A DNA stretch of 64,000 nt from Lachnospiraceae bacterium (GTDB lineage Bacteria; Bacillota; Clostridia; Lachnospirales; Lachnospiraceae), in contig VSNM01000020.1 in the NCBI GenBank assembly GCA_009774245.1, positions 1 through 64,000 on the forward strand. The letters run 5' to 3'. Below, piece after piece: positions 44,298 to 53,633 of the stretch. Each line of letters opens with the position of its first letter. Positions within the stretch are counted from its first letter, which is position 1. Below the pieces are notes generated by a model that searched no databases, was not told the DNA's origin, and saw only the letters and a program-made list of their open reading frames with translations. Made by a program: the position numbers and the translations under genes.

Positions 44298-46055
44298 CTA
44301 TATGTTAAATGCCTTCAACAATTTCTCATGAATATTCTGGATCGCCTCCGGCTTCTCAATCTTAGGAGAGCGCGGGTCCAACAGCCATGTCTTTGCATAG
44401 TGTGTATCCGTAACCTTGAACATCGGAGGCTCCTTCAGCGTATCAATCTTCATGCAGTACGGATTTCGCGGTGCAAACGCATCTCCCACAACCTTATTGT
44501 AGAGAGAAGGCGGCGTCCCCGTGATCGAGTACAGCTTCGTATTCTTTTCCGCAAGCTGCGGCATGGAGGACAGCAGAGCCCATGTGTACGGATGACGCGG
44601 ATCATAGAAAATCTCATCCACTGAGGCAAGCTCTATGATCTGTCCGGCGTAAACAACAGCGACACGATCCGCAATGTTGGCCACTACACCAAGATCATGT
44701 GTGATAAAGACAATCGTATAATTAAATTCTTTCTGCAAATCCTTCAAAAGCTTTAATATCTGTGCCTGAATCGTGACATCCAGCGCCGTCGTAGGCTCAT
44801 CGCAGATCAGAATCTTTGGCTGGCAGGACAATGCGATCGCGATGACGATTCTCTGCCGCATTCCGCCGGAATACTGGAACGGATAGTCATCAAAACGTGC
44901 CTCCGCATTGGGGATTCCGACCTTCTTCATCAAATCCAGAGCCTTTGCCCGCGCCTCGGACTCCGTCACATCCTGGTGCTTCATGATAATCGATGTAATC
45001 TGCTTTCCGATCGTGATAATCGGATTCAGCGATGTCATCGGGTCCTGAAACACCGTCGCGATCTTCCTGCCACGAATCTGATACCAGTCCTTAGCATACT
45101 TCACATTCGCCAGATTCAGCACGCAGGTTCCATGCAGCCTGTCCGCTGTCTCATCAAGATATTTTACGCGGAAAGCAACCTTGTCAAAGACAGCATTCCT
45201 CTGCCCATCATCAGACAGATCATCGCCTCTCACCATCGCCTGCTTCAGCGCCGCCAGGATTCTATTCAGGAGCCTTGCACGCTTAAAGAAGTCATATCTT
45301 CCAATGGAGAGATACACCTCCTTCGCGAGAATCTCATTACGCTTTTTCGTATTCTCTGAGATATTTCCCCTGACCGCTGTATCATATTTTGCTTTCAGCT
45401 CCGCCATTGCGGAATTGTATTTCCCCATATATTCCGCGTCATTCTTGACGCTTTTCTCTGCGGCCAGCTCCATATTGATCCTGTCCTTTAAGAGCCTCTT
45501 AATCTCCTTCTCCATCTCGCGGATGGACTTGGAGAGCTCCCTGATCTTAGCCCGCTCCGTCTTGGGGTTCAATGTCTGTTTGAGATTAAAAGCCTCCGTC
45601 TTTTTGACACCAAGCTCCGCGATCGCCTTGTCGCTCGCCGCTTCCTGTTCCCTGCTGATATTTTCCTTCTCCGCCTTCTCCGCTTTCAAGGCCTCCATCT
45701 CCCGATACACATCCGCACCAAGCTCATACCTGGAATACTCATCCAGTTTCGCCCGTGCGTGATCAATCATCCATTTGGAGACAGCGGTTTTGCTGACAAC
45801 GGTATCAGCCAGATCTTCATCATGAAACACGATACTGCCATTATCAATGTAGCCATTGCTGTCAAGCATTCCGGCGAACGTTTTCGTAAATACAGACTTG
45901 CCGGAACCGGACTCACCAACGATCGCGATCGACTCATTTTCATATATATCCAGGGAAACCCCGCGAATCGCAGTCAGCTTTTTCCCGCGCACACGAAACT
46001 TCACTTCGAGATCTTTAATTGATAATAATACCTTTTTTTCCTTCTTATCTTTCAT
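44298..46055 (-). CDS. oppD: Oligopeptide ABC transporter ATPase OppD with large helical insertion
   Basis: Walker A (AIVGESGSGKS, about 45-55) and the Q loop (VFQDPMTSLNPI, from ~335) are separated by ~280 residues instead of the usual ~45. The extra ~235 residues are mostly charged helix (EMEALKAEKAEKENISREQE, KIRELSKSIREMEKEIKRLL). Signature YSGGMRQRIVIA and Walker B ILICDEPTTALD are canonical. The ATG giving MKDKKEKK has GAGG upstream, so the protein has 585 residues; longer frames overlap oppC. It partners with OppF. Confidence 0.92.
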   Translation of the reverse strand: MKDKKEKKVLLSIKDLEVKFRVRGKKLTAIRGVSLDIYENESIAIVGESGSGKSVFTKTFAGMLDSNGYIDNGSIVFHDEDLADTVVSKTAVSKWMIDHARAKLDEYSRYELGADVYREMEALKAEKAEKENISREQEAASDKAIAELGVKKTEAFNLKQTLNPKTERAKIRELSKSIREMEKEIKRLLKDRINMELAAEKSVKNDAEYMGKYNSAMAELKAKYDTAVRGNISENTKKRNEILAKEVYLSIGRYDFFKRARLLNRILAALKQAMVRGDDLSDDGQRNAVFDKVAFRVKYLDETADRLHGTCVLNLANVKYAKDWYQIRGRKIATVFQDPMTSLNPIITIGKQITSIIMKHQDVTESEARAKALDLMKKVGIPNAEARFDDYPFQYSGGMRQRIVIAIALSCQPKILICDEPTTALDVTIQAQILKLLKDLQKEFNYTIVFITHDLGVVANIADRVAVVYAGQIIELASVDEIFYDPRHPYTWALLSSMPQLAEKNTKLYSITGTPPSLYNKVVGDAFAPRNPYCMKIDTLKEPPMFKVTDTHYAKTWLLDPRSPKIEKPEAIQNIHEKLLKAFNI

Positions 46056-46116
46056 TCTGCCATCCTCATAGGAACCATCTTTATCCCTGGCTCCAATATC
46101 ATTGTCAACTGGTTCC

Positions 46117-47136
46117 TTACATATGTGTTCTCGGATCGGATGCATCACCCAGGTTCTGTCCAACCACATACAATACAATCGTGATAATCGAAGCCACCGC
46201 AACCGGACTCCAGAACTCAAATCCCCAGCCCGGCGTCAGCATCGCACTCTCCGCCTCATAGATCAGCCTGCCCAGCGACATCTCTCTGAGTCCCATTCCG
46301 ATATACGCGAGAAAAACCTCATAGGAAATGTATGAAGGAATCTCCGTAGCCGCAAGCGTCACAATAACAGAAGTCATAAACGGCAGAATATTCTTCATCG
46401 CAATGCGTATCGTTGATGTCCCCAGACACCTCGAAGCCAGATTGTACTCCCTGTCGCGTATGATGACAACCTGTGTACGGATAAAGTACGCGATGGACAG
46501 CCATCCGGTGATCGTCATCGCAAATACCATCGTCCAGAACCCTGCCGAGAAGATCATGACCATAACAGAGATCACTAGAATATATGGCAGATTGGCAATA
46601 ATGTTATAGACAATCATCATCACATTGTCAACCGTCTTGGAAAATCCCCAGATCGCCCCGACGATCACACCGATTGTCATATTGATCAGCGCAACGATCA
46701 GTGCCAGCGAAATGGAAATCTGCGAGCCGTACCAGATCGCGTCAAAGGTGGACTGCCCTGACGCACCCGCTCCCAAAATCCAGTGTATACTGAAGCCAAA
46801 CTGTTTGATCGCTGCAGAAGGCATCAGATGCTTCGCGGAGGCATTGAGCAGATTGCCAAATTTGTCGTACTCCACAAACATAGGATATAAGTATGCCATC
46901 AACACAATCACAGCAAGCAGTCCCAGCATGACAATATTTACCTTTTTCCGGAAAAACACCCTGAAAACAGACTGCCAGTAAGAGTACCTGGGCGCTGTGA
47001 TTTTTTCCGACTCCAGATCACTGTGATTGATCACAGTGAAAAGCTCCTCGTCGGACATCCCCTGTGTCGGATCAACCTCCTCCAGATTATCCACCACCAC
47101 AGATACATGCTTTCCTAATTTAAAATCTACATTCAT
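46117..47136 (-). CDS. oppC: Oligopeptide ABC transporter permease OppC
   Basis: The 339-residue permease has a cytoplasmic N-terminus of ~75 residues, six membrane helices and the EAA loop RCLGTSTIRIAMKNILPF that contacts the ATPases. I chose MNVDFKLGK because GGAGG lies seven bases upstream. The extracytoplasmic segment (EYDKFGNLLNASAKHLMPSA) is typical of OppC. OppC and OppB form the channel. Confidence 0.93.
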   Translation of the reverse strand: MNVDFKLGKHVSVVVDNLEEVDPTQGMSDEELFTVINHSDLESEKITAPRYSYWQSVFRVFFRKKVNIVMLGLLAVIVLMAYLYPMFVEYDKFGNLLNASAKHLMPSAAIKQFGFSIHWILGAGASGQSTFDAIWYGSQISISLALIVALINMTIGVIVGAIWGFSKTVDNVMMIVYNIIANLPYILVISVMVMIFSAGFWTMVFAMTITGWLSIAYFIRTQVVIIRDREYNLASRCLGTSTIRIAMKNILPFMTSVIVTLAATEIPSYISYEVFLAYIGMGLREMSLGRLIYEAESAMLTPGWGFEFWSPVAVASIITIVLYVVGQNLGDASDPRTHM

Positions 47137-47221
47137 ATAAATCCTCCATAACCCCACTCTATGAAACCAAAATCCTCAAATCGATACGGAGAATGCCCGC
47201 ATTTTGGGACTTTTTCTCACC

Positions 47222-48793
47222 CTATCTCGCCTTACTTGAGAAAGAAATCCTGGGATCAACCATGGACATCAGCACATCGCCCAAAATAATCGATATCACG
47301 CTCAAAATCGCATAGAATAAGGAAACACCGACAATGACACCATTGTCGTATTTGTTGATCGCCTCCGTCAGCAGATTACCTGCACCGGGCACGACATACA
47401 CGCGCTCTGTGATGATCGCACCAGTCAGACATCCCAGCACGCTTCCGGGAATACCATGGATAATCGGAATCGCAGCATTCTTCAAAATGTGTTTTGAGAA
47501 GATCTCATTCTCGCTCAGTCCGCCGGCTCTCGCAAACTTGACATAATCAGAGTTCATCTGGTCAATCATATAGCGGCGCAGCCACTTCATCAGATTTGCG
47601 ATCTGCGGAAGCGCAAGAGAGATGATCGGCAGCACAAATACAAGCCTGTTCGCCGTATCCATATCAAACGTCGTCGGAAGTCCCATCCGGCCGCCGATTG
47701 CCTTAAACAGGAAGATATACGCCAGAGAAGGAACCGCGATAATAAACACGATATAGAATGTGCCAATCTTGTCCACCAGCTTGTCCTTCTTGCGCGACAT
47801 AACGATACCGATCGGCACACCGATCAGATATGCAAGCACAGTCGCAATGATACCGATCAGGAAAGAATAGCCCATCTTCGACAGACCTCCCTTCACTGTG
47901 TCAACCGATGTATAGTCATCTGTGTATCTCGACTCATAGATCAGGCTTGACTCCAGAGAACCGGCCAGATACGTGGCAGAGTGCAGATCATCCGCGCTCT
48001 CCTCTGTAAGCCCCGTCGGATATGTGATCGTCGACGCGACATAGGAACCCTGCGACCTCGTCATGGTCGTAAATACATCCACACCCATATTGACAGAATA
48101 AGAGGTTCCGAGATTGATTGTCAGCATATTCTGATGTATGAACGGAAATGTTGAATCACAGTACAACAGATACTTATGTCTTGTTCCGTTTCCTATTATG
48201 GCCGGTGAAAACTTTTCCCCGCCATAAACAGGATCATATAAAGTAAAGGAAATACCGCGATCTCCCACATCATTTTCTATTTTATTGATATTGTCTATTT
48301 CAAATATCCCTGCAAAATAATCCCACAGACGATAGATCAGAGGAATATCCTTATAGGCAAAAAGCTGCTGCTGTCCGCCGTTTGCAATTTTCCTGCCGCC
48401 CATCAATACAGCGTCAAACCGCTCGATCGTATAGCCCTGTGCCTTGTACGTATTCGTAAATTTCTCTATATATTCTTTAACCAGGTCAGAATCCTTGTCC
48501 GCAGTTCTGCCAAATGCGACTGCCGCACTTCTTGTCTCTTCATCAATTTCCCCGCTTGCAGTGAGATCATACAAATAGTCGGAGTACGTGACATAATCCA
48601 GATAGCCGTAATCCTCCCATTTCTGGTATCGATACGCCACCTTCTGGTTATTCTGCTGATGGCTGTACACGGTATCCGACGCAAAAATCAGATTCCGGTC
48701 CAGGAGAGAATAAATCATGATCATTATCAGCATGACAACCACAATCACACATAGAAGTCCATGAAATAATCGTTTTAATAAATATTTCGCCAT
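47222..48793 (-). CDS. oppB: Oligopeptide ABC transporter permease OppB with large extracellular domain
   Basis: A first membrane helix (about 13-31) is followed by ~270 extracytoplasmic residues before the second helix; ordinary OppB has about 70 there. The permease core is normal, with the EAA loop RAGGLSENEIFSKHILKNAA and PGAGNLLTEAI. The inserted region includes TINLGTSYSVNMGVDVFTT, the part conserved in ordinary OppB. The start MAKYLLKRL has a GGAT site. The 523-residue length is well above the usual ~310. Confidence 0.9.
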   Translation of the reverse strand: MAKYLLKRLFHGLLCVIVVVMLIMIMIYSLLDRNLIFASDTVYSHQQNNQKVAYRYQKWEDYGYLDYVTYSDYLYDLTASGEIDEETRSAAVAFGRTADKDSDLVKEYIEKFTNTYKAQGYTIERFDAVLMGGRKIANGGQQQLFAYKDIPLIYRLWDYFAGIFEIDNINKIENDVGDRGISFTLYDPVYGGEKFSPAIIGNGTRHKYLLYCDSTFPFIHQNMLTINLGTSYSVNMGVDVFTTMTRSQGSYVASTITYPTGLTEESADDLHSATYLAGSLESSLIYESRYTDDYTSVDTVKGGLSKMGYSFLIGIIATVLAYLIGVPIGIVMSRKKDKLVDKIGTFYIVFIIAVPSLAYIFLFKAIGGRMGLPTTFDMDTANRLVFVLPIISLALPQIANLMKWLRRYMIDQMNSDYVKFARAGGLSENEIFSKHILKNAAIPIIHGIPGSVLGCLTGAIITERVYVVPGAGNLLTEAINKYDNGVIVGVSLFYAILSVISIILGDVLMSMVDPRISFSSKAR

Positions 48794-48865
48794 AAAATCA
48801 TCCACTCTATATCCGCCGCGGGAAATGGCGGAACCACCCCCCACGGCAGAATTGTATTGATGGTA

Positions 48866-51112
48866 TTAGAAAATACCAAGACTCTTAGTTACATATCCTG
48901 CATAATCAGGTAAGAATGTGTCAAGGAATGTAGAAGGATCACCATAGTCAGGTCCCCATCCGGATACATCCGTGATATTGTAATTTGCTTCATAACCATA
49001 GTCCGTAAAGTATCCTGTGTAATACCACTCATCTGTATCATTCGCAGGCACCAATGTGATAATAACCTCTCCGTCCAATGCGGCCTCAACAGACTGTTTG
49101 TATGCGTTTGCCATGTTCGTGAATGTCTCATTGTTCTGTGCATACGGCAGGTCAAGCTTCACCGGATTGTCCTTGTCAATCGTATAGCCCTGAGCTGCAA
49201 GCGTCTCCTTTGCCTTAGCCAGGTACTCCTTCGCCGCATCTGGGTTGTACCATCCATCAAATCCGTCGCCACTCCCTGTCTCAGCATCAAATACCTTGAT
49301 CGGCATGCCATCCGCATCGAGTTGAGCCTGCATAATCTCACCATAATAGGTGCCTGCCGGGAAAGTCGTCGCCGTGCCATTGATGTCTATTGTCACTTCC
49401 TCCTCGAGTGAAACCATAGTTGCAGGCGTGTAGGAGTTTCTAAGGCCTGCATATTTTAAGTCCTCCCCGACTCTCTGTGCATATCTTGCCGCCCTGTCTG
49501 TCGCAAATGTAACTGCAAGACGGAAATCCGTGTTGCCAAGCGCGGCATTTGCCCTGTCCTTCTCCTCGTCTGTCTGCTCAGATACCACCTTTGTCGCATC
49601 ATTCGCGTTTGCATAGGCTGTGCGGTACAGGTTGTAGTAGTTAGAGTATGTCGTACCGTCCGTGTCAGACGTATATCCATACTTGTCAAACCAGTCATCA
49701 GACTTTGCTGCCTCCAGAGTTGCCGCATTGAGACCGCAGCCATCCACTGTGCCCGACTTCAGATCATTCCAGATCTTTAATGTATCAGAACCATCCTCAT
49801 ACGGCCACGTAATCGTCTTGATCGTGATGTTGTCCTTATTCCAGTAGGACTCGTTCTGTGAGAACACAATGATATTCTTTGATGTAAAGTTCGTCACCAG
49901 ATACGGACCGCAGTACGCGATATTATTCGGCGTCTGTCCGTATGTGTAATCAGCAGCGGAAGCGTCATACTCCATGCCAAACTTGCCACCCTGCGACTCA
50001 TAGTAAGACCTGTTCATCGGCGCAAACACACTGTAGCTCAGCATTGTCAGAAAATACGGGCACGGACTCTCCAGCGTATACTCCAATGTGTGGTCGTCAA
50101 CAGCCTTGACTCCTACTTCGTTAAAGTCTGTGATATCGCCATTGATGTAGCCATTGGCATTCTTGATCACGCCGTCAACCAGATATTCCAGTCCGCCCAT
50201 GGCGTCCATCATATGCTGCATACCGGCAACCCAGTCATCCGCTGTGACATCCGCAACCTTTCTCCCCTGGGAATCCACCCACTCAACACCCTCGCGGATG
50301 TGGAACGTATAGGTCAGTCCATCATCAGAAATCTCATGGCTCTCAGCCAGCGCCGGCTGCAGGACATTCTCCATATCATACTCCATCAGGCCGTCATACG
50401 TGTTGACGATCGCCTCACTGTCCGCTGTCTGGCTTGTGGACAGCACATCCCATGTCGTGGGATCGGTATTGTAAAGATGATAGTTGTAGGTATCCTTCAA
50501 TTCATAACCCTTGTCTGTCAGATATGTCCGCGCCCACTCCTCGTAGGTGCCAGTCCCTCTGAGCTCCGCCCATTTTGCCTTCATCTCAGCGTAATCCTCA
50601 GAGAGAATCGGCTCCGTTGTTACTACCTGATTGTGGAATCTCTGGTCATCATTGCCCCACATTACAGACGTTTTTGTGTTTGGTGCAACTCTGCTGATCG
50701 CATAGCCGCCGCCTCTCGTATGGTCCGGAACCAGCACACCGGATTCATTCAGCTTTGCCTCGACGATCGCCATCATGGCATATCTCTTTGAAACATTGTT
50801 TACCTCAGCCTTTGCCTCCTGATAAAGCTCATAGAACTCGCCGAGATTCTGATCGTAGAGATACGTGGAACGCTCGTCGTGATCCATCGCCGCGAGTTCC
50901 TCCATCGTCTTAGCTGCCTCTGTCCCTGCCGCCTCTGTCGTCTCGTCCGTCCCTGCTGCCTCTGTTCCTGCCTGCTCTGTCTCATTATTGTCGGTCACAG
51001 GTGTATCTGTAGCCGGTGTGTCAGAACCGCCATTGGAACCGCAGCCTGCAAGTGAACCGGCAGCCATTGTTCCTGCCAGCAGCACCGCAAGAATGCGTTT
51101 TCTGTTTTTCAT
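48866..51112 (-). CDS. oppA: Peptide-binding lipoprotein OppA
   Basis: A lipoprotein signal (RILAVLLAGTMAAGSLAGCG, Cys anchor near 24) is followed by a Thr/Glu/Ala linker and the family 5 extracellular solute-binding fold (LQPALAESHEISDDGLTYTF, DWVAGMQHMMDA, DVSGWGPDYGDPSTF). It captures peptides for OppBCDF. The 748-residue length is longer than the usual ~540, with extra residues in the linker and near DGMPIKVFDAETGSGDGF. A GGAGG site precedes the ATG; a long leader and consensus promoter lie upstream. Confidence 0.93.
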   Translation of the reverse strand: MKNRKRILAVLLAGTMAAGSLAGCGSNGGSDTPATDTPVTDNNETEQAGTEAAGTDETTEAAGTEAAKTMEELAAMDHDERSTYLYDQNLGEFYELYQEAKAEVNNVSKRYAMMAIVEAKLNESGVLVPDHTRGGGYAISRVAPNTKTSVMWGNDDQRFHNQVVTTEPILSEDYAEMKAKWAELRGTGTYEEWARTYLTDKGYELKDTYNYHLYNTDPTTWDVLSTSQTADSEAIVNTYDGLMEYDMENVLQPALAESHEISDDGLTYTFHIREGVEWVDSQGRKVADVTADDWVAGMQHMMDAMGGLEYLVDGVIKNANGYINGDITDFNEVGVKAVDDHTLEYTLESPCPYFLTMLSYSVFAPMNRSYYESQGGKFGMEYDASAADYTYGQTPNNIAYCGPYLVTNFTSKNIIVFSQNESYWNKDNITIKTITWPYEDGSDTLKIWNDLKSGTVDGCGLNAATLEAAKSDDWFDKYGYTSDTDGTTYSNYYNLYRTAYANANDATKVVSEQTDEEKDRANAALGNTDFRLAVTFATDRAARYAQRVGEDLKYAGLRNSYTPATMVSLEEEVTIDINGTATTFPAGTYYGEIMQAQLDADGMPIKVFDAETGSGDGFDGWYNPDAAKEYLAKAKETLAAQGYTIDKDNPVKLDLPYAQNNETFTNMANAYKQSVEAALDGEVIITLVPANDTDEWYYTGYFTDYGYEANYNITDVSGWGPDYGDPSTFLDTFLPDYAGYVTKSLGIF

Positions 51113-51194
51113 AATACAATTTACCTCCTTACAGTAATGATATGTTTTAACCTCTCATTAAGGTAAAAACCTGACTAAATATGTTGTTAAAATA

Positions 51195-51240
51195 GAGAAA
51201 AAAGTAAAAAAGTGCCTGTGAACGTCATTGTCCACTGCAC
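51195..51240 (-). terminator. Intrinsic terminator inside the oppA leader
   Basis: On the minus strand GTGC-A-GTGGA pairs with TTCAC-AG-GCAC around an eight-base loop, followed by TTTTTTACTTTTTT. It lies ~85 bases before the oppA start, after the promoter, so it could attenuate the operon. Confidence 0.6.
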
Positions 51241-51445
51241 TTACTGCCACAGTTCAGATGCCTTCACTATTATGGCAACATCCATGTGAGTACCCCTGAC
51301 AATGGATGTTGCACACAGCCACTACGCTTACATTTGGTCAGCGCAGCAAAAGCGCCGGCCGGCCTGACTGAACCATTTCTTCAACTTACTATTTTCACGA
51401 CATAAGCTATCGCTTTAGTGCACTAAAGTAAGTTTATGTCAAATG
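51241..51445 (-). promoter_or_regulatory. Long structured 5' leader of the opp operon (candidate cis-regulatory RNA)
   Basis: From the promoter the minus-strand transcript first meets a hairpin with arms GACATAA/TTATGTC holding the perfect palindrome CTTTAGTGCACTAAAG. Next is a stem with GTCAG/CTGAC enclosing GC-rich sequence, then a hairpin with ten perfect pairs (CAACATCCAT/ATGGATGTTG), then the terminator. No known riboswitch class is recognised. The length and attenuator-like end suggest transcription control of peptide uptake. Confidence 0.5.
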
Positions 51446-51453
51446 ACTATTTA

Positions 51454-51482
51454 ATTATACTTATATTGAAAAAGTTTGTCAA
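51454..51482 (-). promoter_or_regulatory. Consensus sigma-A promoter of the opp operon
   Basis: On the minus strand TTGACA and TATAAT are separated by exactly 17 bp. Both boxes match the consensus fully. The start site would lie near 51446, about 335 bases before the oppA start codon. Confidence 0.85.
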
Positions 51483-51531
51483 TAGTTTACATTGCCCTGA
51501 GCCTATAAACTTTGTTTCCAATATTTGTTTC

Positions 51532-52209
51532 TCATATATTTTCGATCTGCCAGTCAATCGGTTCCACTCCGTTTGCCCTCAAAAACTCATTGGCCTGGCT
51601 AAAATGCTTACACCCGAAGAACCCGTTATTGGCAGACAGCGGACTTGGATGTGCTGCTTTCAGAATCAAATGCTTTGGATTTGTGAGCATCGGTATCTTG
51701 CGCTGTGCCGGTCTCCCCCACAGCATGTACACGATCGGTCTGTCCTGCGCGTTGACCGCCTGAATGATGGCGTCCGTAAACTTCTCCCACCCTTTCCCCT
51801 GATGGGAATTTGCCTGATGGGCACGCACGGTGAGAACCGTATTGAGCAGCAGCACACCCTGATCTGCCCACTTTTTCAGATAACCGTTATTGGGAATATA
51901 GCAGCCAAGATCATCGCGCAGCTCCTTGTAAATATTCTGCAGGGAAGGCGGCAGCTTCGTCTGACTGGGAAGCACTGAGAAACTCAATCCATGCGCCTGA
52001 TTGACATTATGATAGGGATCTTGTCCCAGCAGGAGCACCTTCACCTTGTCAAGCGGCGTGAAATGCAGCGCGTTAAATATATCATCAGCAGGAGGATATA
52101 CCACTACACTGTTGTACTCCTCCTTCACGAACTGATACAGTTCCTTATAATAGGGTTTGTGAAATTCATCCTGCATTGCATCCAACCATTCACCTGTCAA
52201 CATCGCCAT
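51532..52209 (-). CDS. ung: Uracil-DNA glycosylase
   Basis: Ung removes uracil from DNA. Family 1 motifs are present: LLGQDPYHNVNQAHGLSFSV with the catalytic Asp, and AAHPSPLSANNGFFG with the catalytic His. The start MAMLTGEW lies eight bases after GGAG, two codons into the longer frame. The ~225-residue length is normal. Confidence 0.95.
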   Translation of the reverse strand: MAMLTGEWLDAMQDEFHKPYYKELYQFVKEEYNSVVVYPPADDIFNALHFTPLDKVKVLLLGQDPYHNVNQAHGLSFSVLPSQTKLPPSLQNIYKELRDDLGCYIPNNGYLKKWADQGVLLLNTVLTVRAHQANSHQGKGWEKFTDAIIQAVNAQDRPIVYMLWGRPAQRKIPMLTNPKHLILKAAHPSPLSANNGFFGCKHFSQANEFLRANGVEPIDWQIENI

Positions 52210-52226
52210 AATCATTTCTCCTTTGT

Positions 52227-52988
52227 TTATAATCTCACTGAGATTCCCTGATTCCTCAAATACTCCTTTACTTCTCTGATCTCAAGCTCCCTGAAGTGAA
52301 ACAGCGAAGCTGCCAGTGCCGCATCCGCCCTCCCCTCCGCAAACGCATCATAAAAATGTTCCAGCCGCCCCGCACCACCCGATGCGATCACCGGTATGGA
52401 CACACTGTCGGACACCATTCTGGTAAGCTCAATATCATAACCGTTCTTAGTCCCATCGCAATCCATGCTCGTGAGCAGGATCTCACCCGCGCCAAGCTCA
52501 TTTGCCCTGACTGCCCACTCCACGGCATCAATGCCCATATCAACGCGGCCGCCATTTTTGTAGATATTCCATCCGCTTTTGTCTGCCCGCCTCTTCGCGT
52601 CGATCGCGACGACGACACACTGACTGCCAAACTTGTCCGCAGCCTCGCTGATCAGCGACGGATTCATGATCGCCGCACTGTTCACCGCCACCTTGTCCGC
52701 GCCCTCGCGCAGAATCGCCCTGAAATCATCCACCGTTCTGATACCGCCGCCGACTGTAAAAGGAATAAACACCTTCTCCGCCACCCTGCGCACCATATCC
52801 ACCTTCGTGGCGCGATTGTCTGACGAGGCCGTGATATCCAGAAAAACAACCTCATCGGCTCCTGCCCTGTCATAGGCTGCGGCAATCTCAACCGGATCGC
52901 CCGCATCAATCAAATTGACAAAATTGACGCCCTTCACCACTCTGCCGTTATTGACATCCAAACACGGAATAATTCTCTTTGTAATCAT
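52227..52988 (-). CDS. hisF: Imidazole glycerol phosphate synthase, cyclase subunit HisF
   Basis: The 253-residue TIM barrel has the catalytic Asp11 in IIPCLDVNNGRVVKG and the second Asp in LLTSMDCDGTKNGYD, with the phosphate site IASGGAGRLEHF. It uses ammonia from HisH to close the imidazole ring of histidine. A GGAGG site precedes the ATG. hisH lies 24 bases upstream; the other his genes are not in the window. Confidence 0.96.
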   Translation of the reverse strand: MITKRIIPCLDVNNGRVVKGVNFVNLIDAGDPVEIAAAYDRAGADEVVFLDITASSDNRATKVDMVRRVAEKVFIPFTVGGGIRTVDDFRAILREGADKVAVNSAAIMNPSLISEAADKFGSQCVVVAIDAKRRADKSGWNIYKNGGRVDMGIDAVEWAVRANELGAGEILLTSMDCDGTKNGYDIELTRMVSDSVSIPVIASGGAGRLEHFYDAFAEGRADAALAASLFHFRELEIREVKEYLRNQGISVRL

Positions 52989-53012
52989 TCGTTTCCTCCA
53001 TCTGCTTCCCTT

Positions 53013-53618
53013 TTACAGCGCCACAAAATTCCGCAGGATCTGCAGTCCCACATCGGAACTCTTCTCCGGATGAAACTGACAAGCAAACACATTTTCTCTT
53101 TCCACTGAAGCATGGATGTGTGTCACATACTCTGTCGTCGCTGTCACAATCTCCGGCTCCTTAGCCTGCAGATAATACGAATGCACAAAATAAACATAAG
53201 AATCCTCTGCAACTCCCCGAAAAAGTCTTCCGGCATTTGGAAATCTGAGGGAATTCCAACCGATCTGTGGCACTTTCAGCCCGGTATCATCCGGTATCTT
53301 TACGATCTTTCCCTTTAAAATACCGAGACCTCTCACCCCCGGAGCCTCCTCACTGGATTCAAACATCAGTTGCAGTCCCAGACAAATCCCCAGAAAAGGA
53401 GTCTTTTGCGCAACCACCCTCTGAATGACTTCCTCCAGACCATATCCCCTGAGCTTTTCCATGGCGTCCCCAAAAGCGCCCACGCCTGGCAGAATCACTT
53501 TATCCGCATTCAGTATCCGATCCCTGTCTCTTGTGATTGCTGCCGTTTCTCCCAGTGACATCACTGCTTTCTCCACACTCTTAATATTTCCGGCATCATA
53601 ATCAATTATTGCAATCAT
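53013..53618 (-). CDS. hisH: Imidazole glycerol phosphate synthase, glutaminase subunit HisH
   Basis: This class I amidotransferase has the nucleophile Cys79 in FLGICLGLQLMFE and the His-Glu pair in CQFHPEKSSDVG. It releases ammonia from glutamine for HisF. The oxyanion region ILPGVGAFGDAM is normal. The 201-residue length fits. It forms a two-gene unit with hisF. Confidence 0.96.
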   Translation of the reverse strand: MIAIIDYDAGNIKSVEKAVMSLGETAAITRDRDRILNADKVILPGVGAFGDAMEKLRGYGLEEVIQRVVAQKTPFLGICLGLQLMFESSEEAPGVRGLGILKGKIVKIPDDTGLKVPQIGWNSLRFPNAGRLFRGVAEDSYVYFVHSYYLQAKEPEIVTATTEYVTHIHASVERENVFACQFHPEKSSDVGLQILRNFVAL

Positions 53619-53633
53619 GTGTTCCTGCCTTTC

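Noticed and set aside
44976..45762. Open plus-strand frames within the OppD insertion
   Set aside because: The insertion's codons on the minus strand form a continuous frame with charged helices and join both halves of the ATPase, so the plus-strand frames are shadows.
52227..53618. Complete histidine operon
   Set aside because: Only hisF and hisH are present; flanking genes are ung and a repeat element. hisS at 17 kb is a tRNA synthetase.
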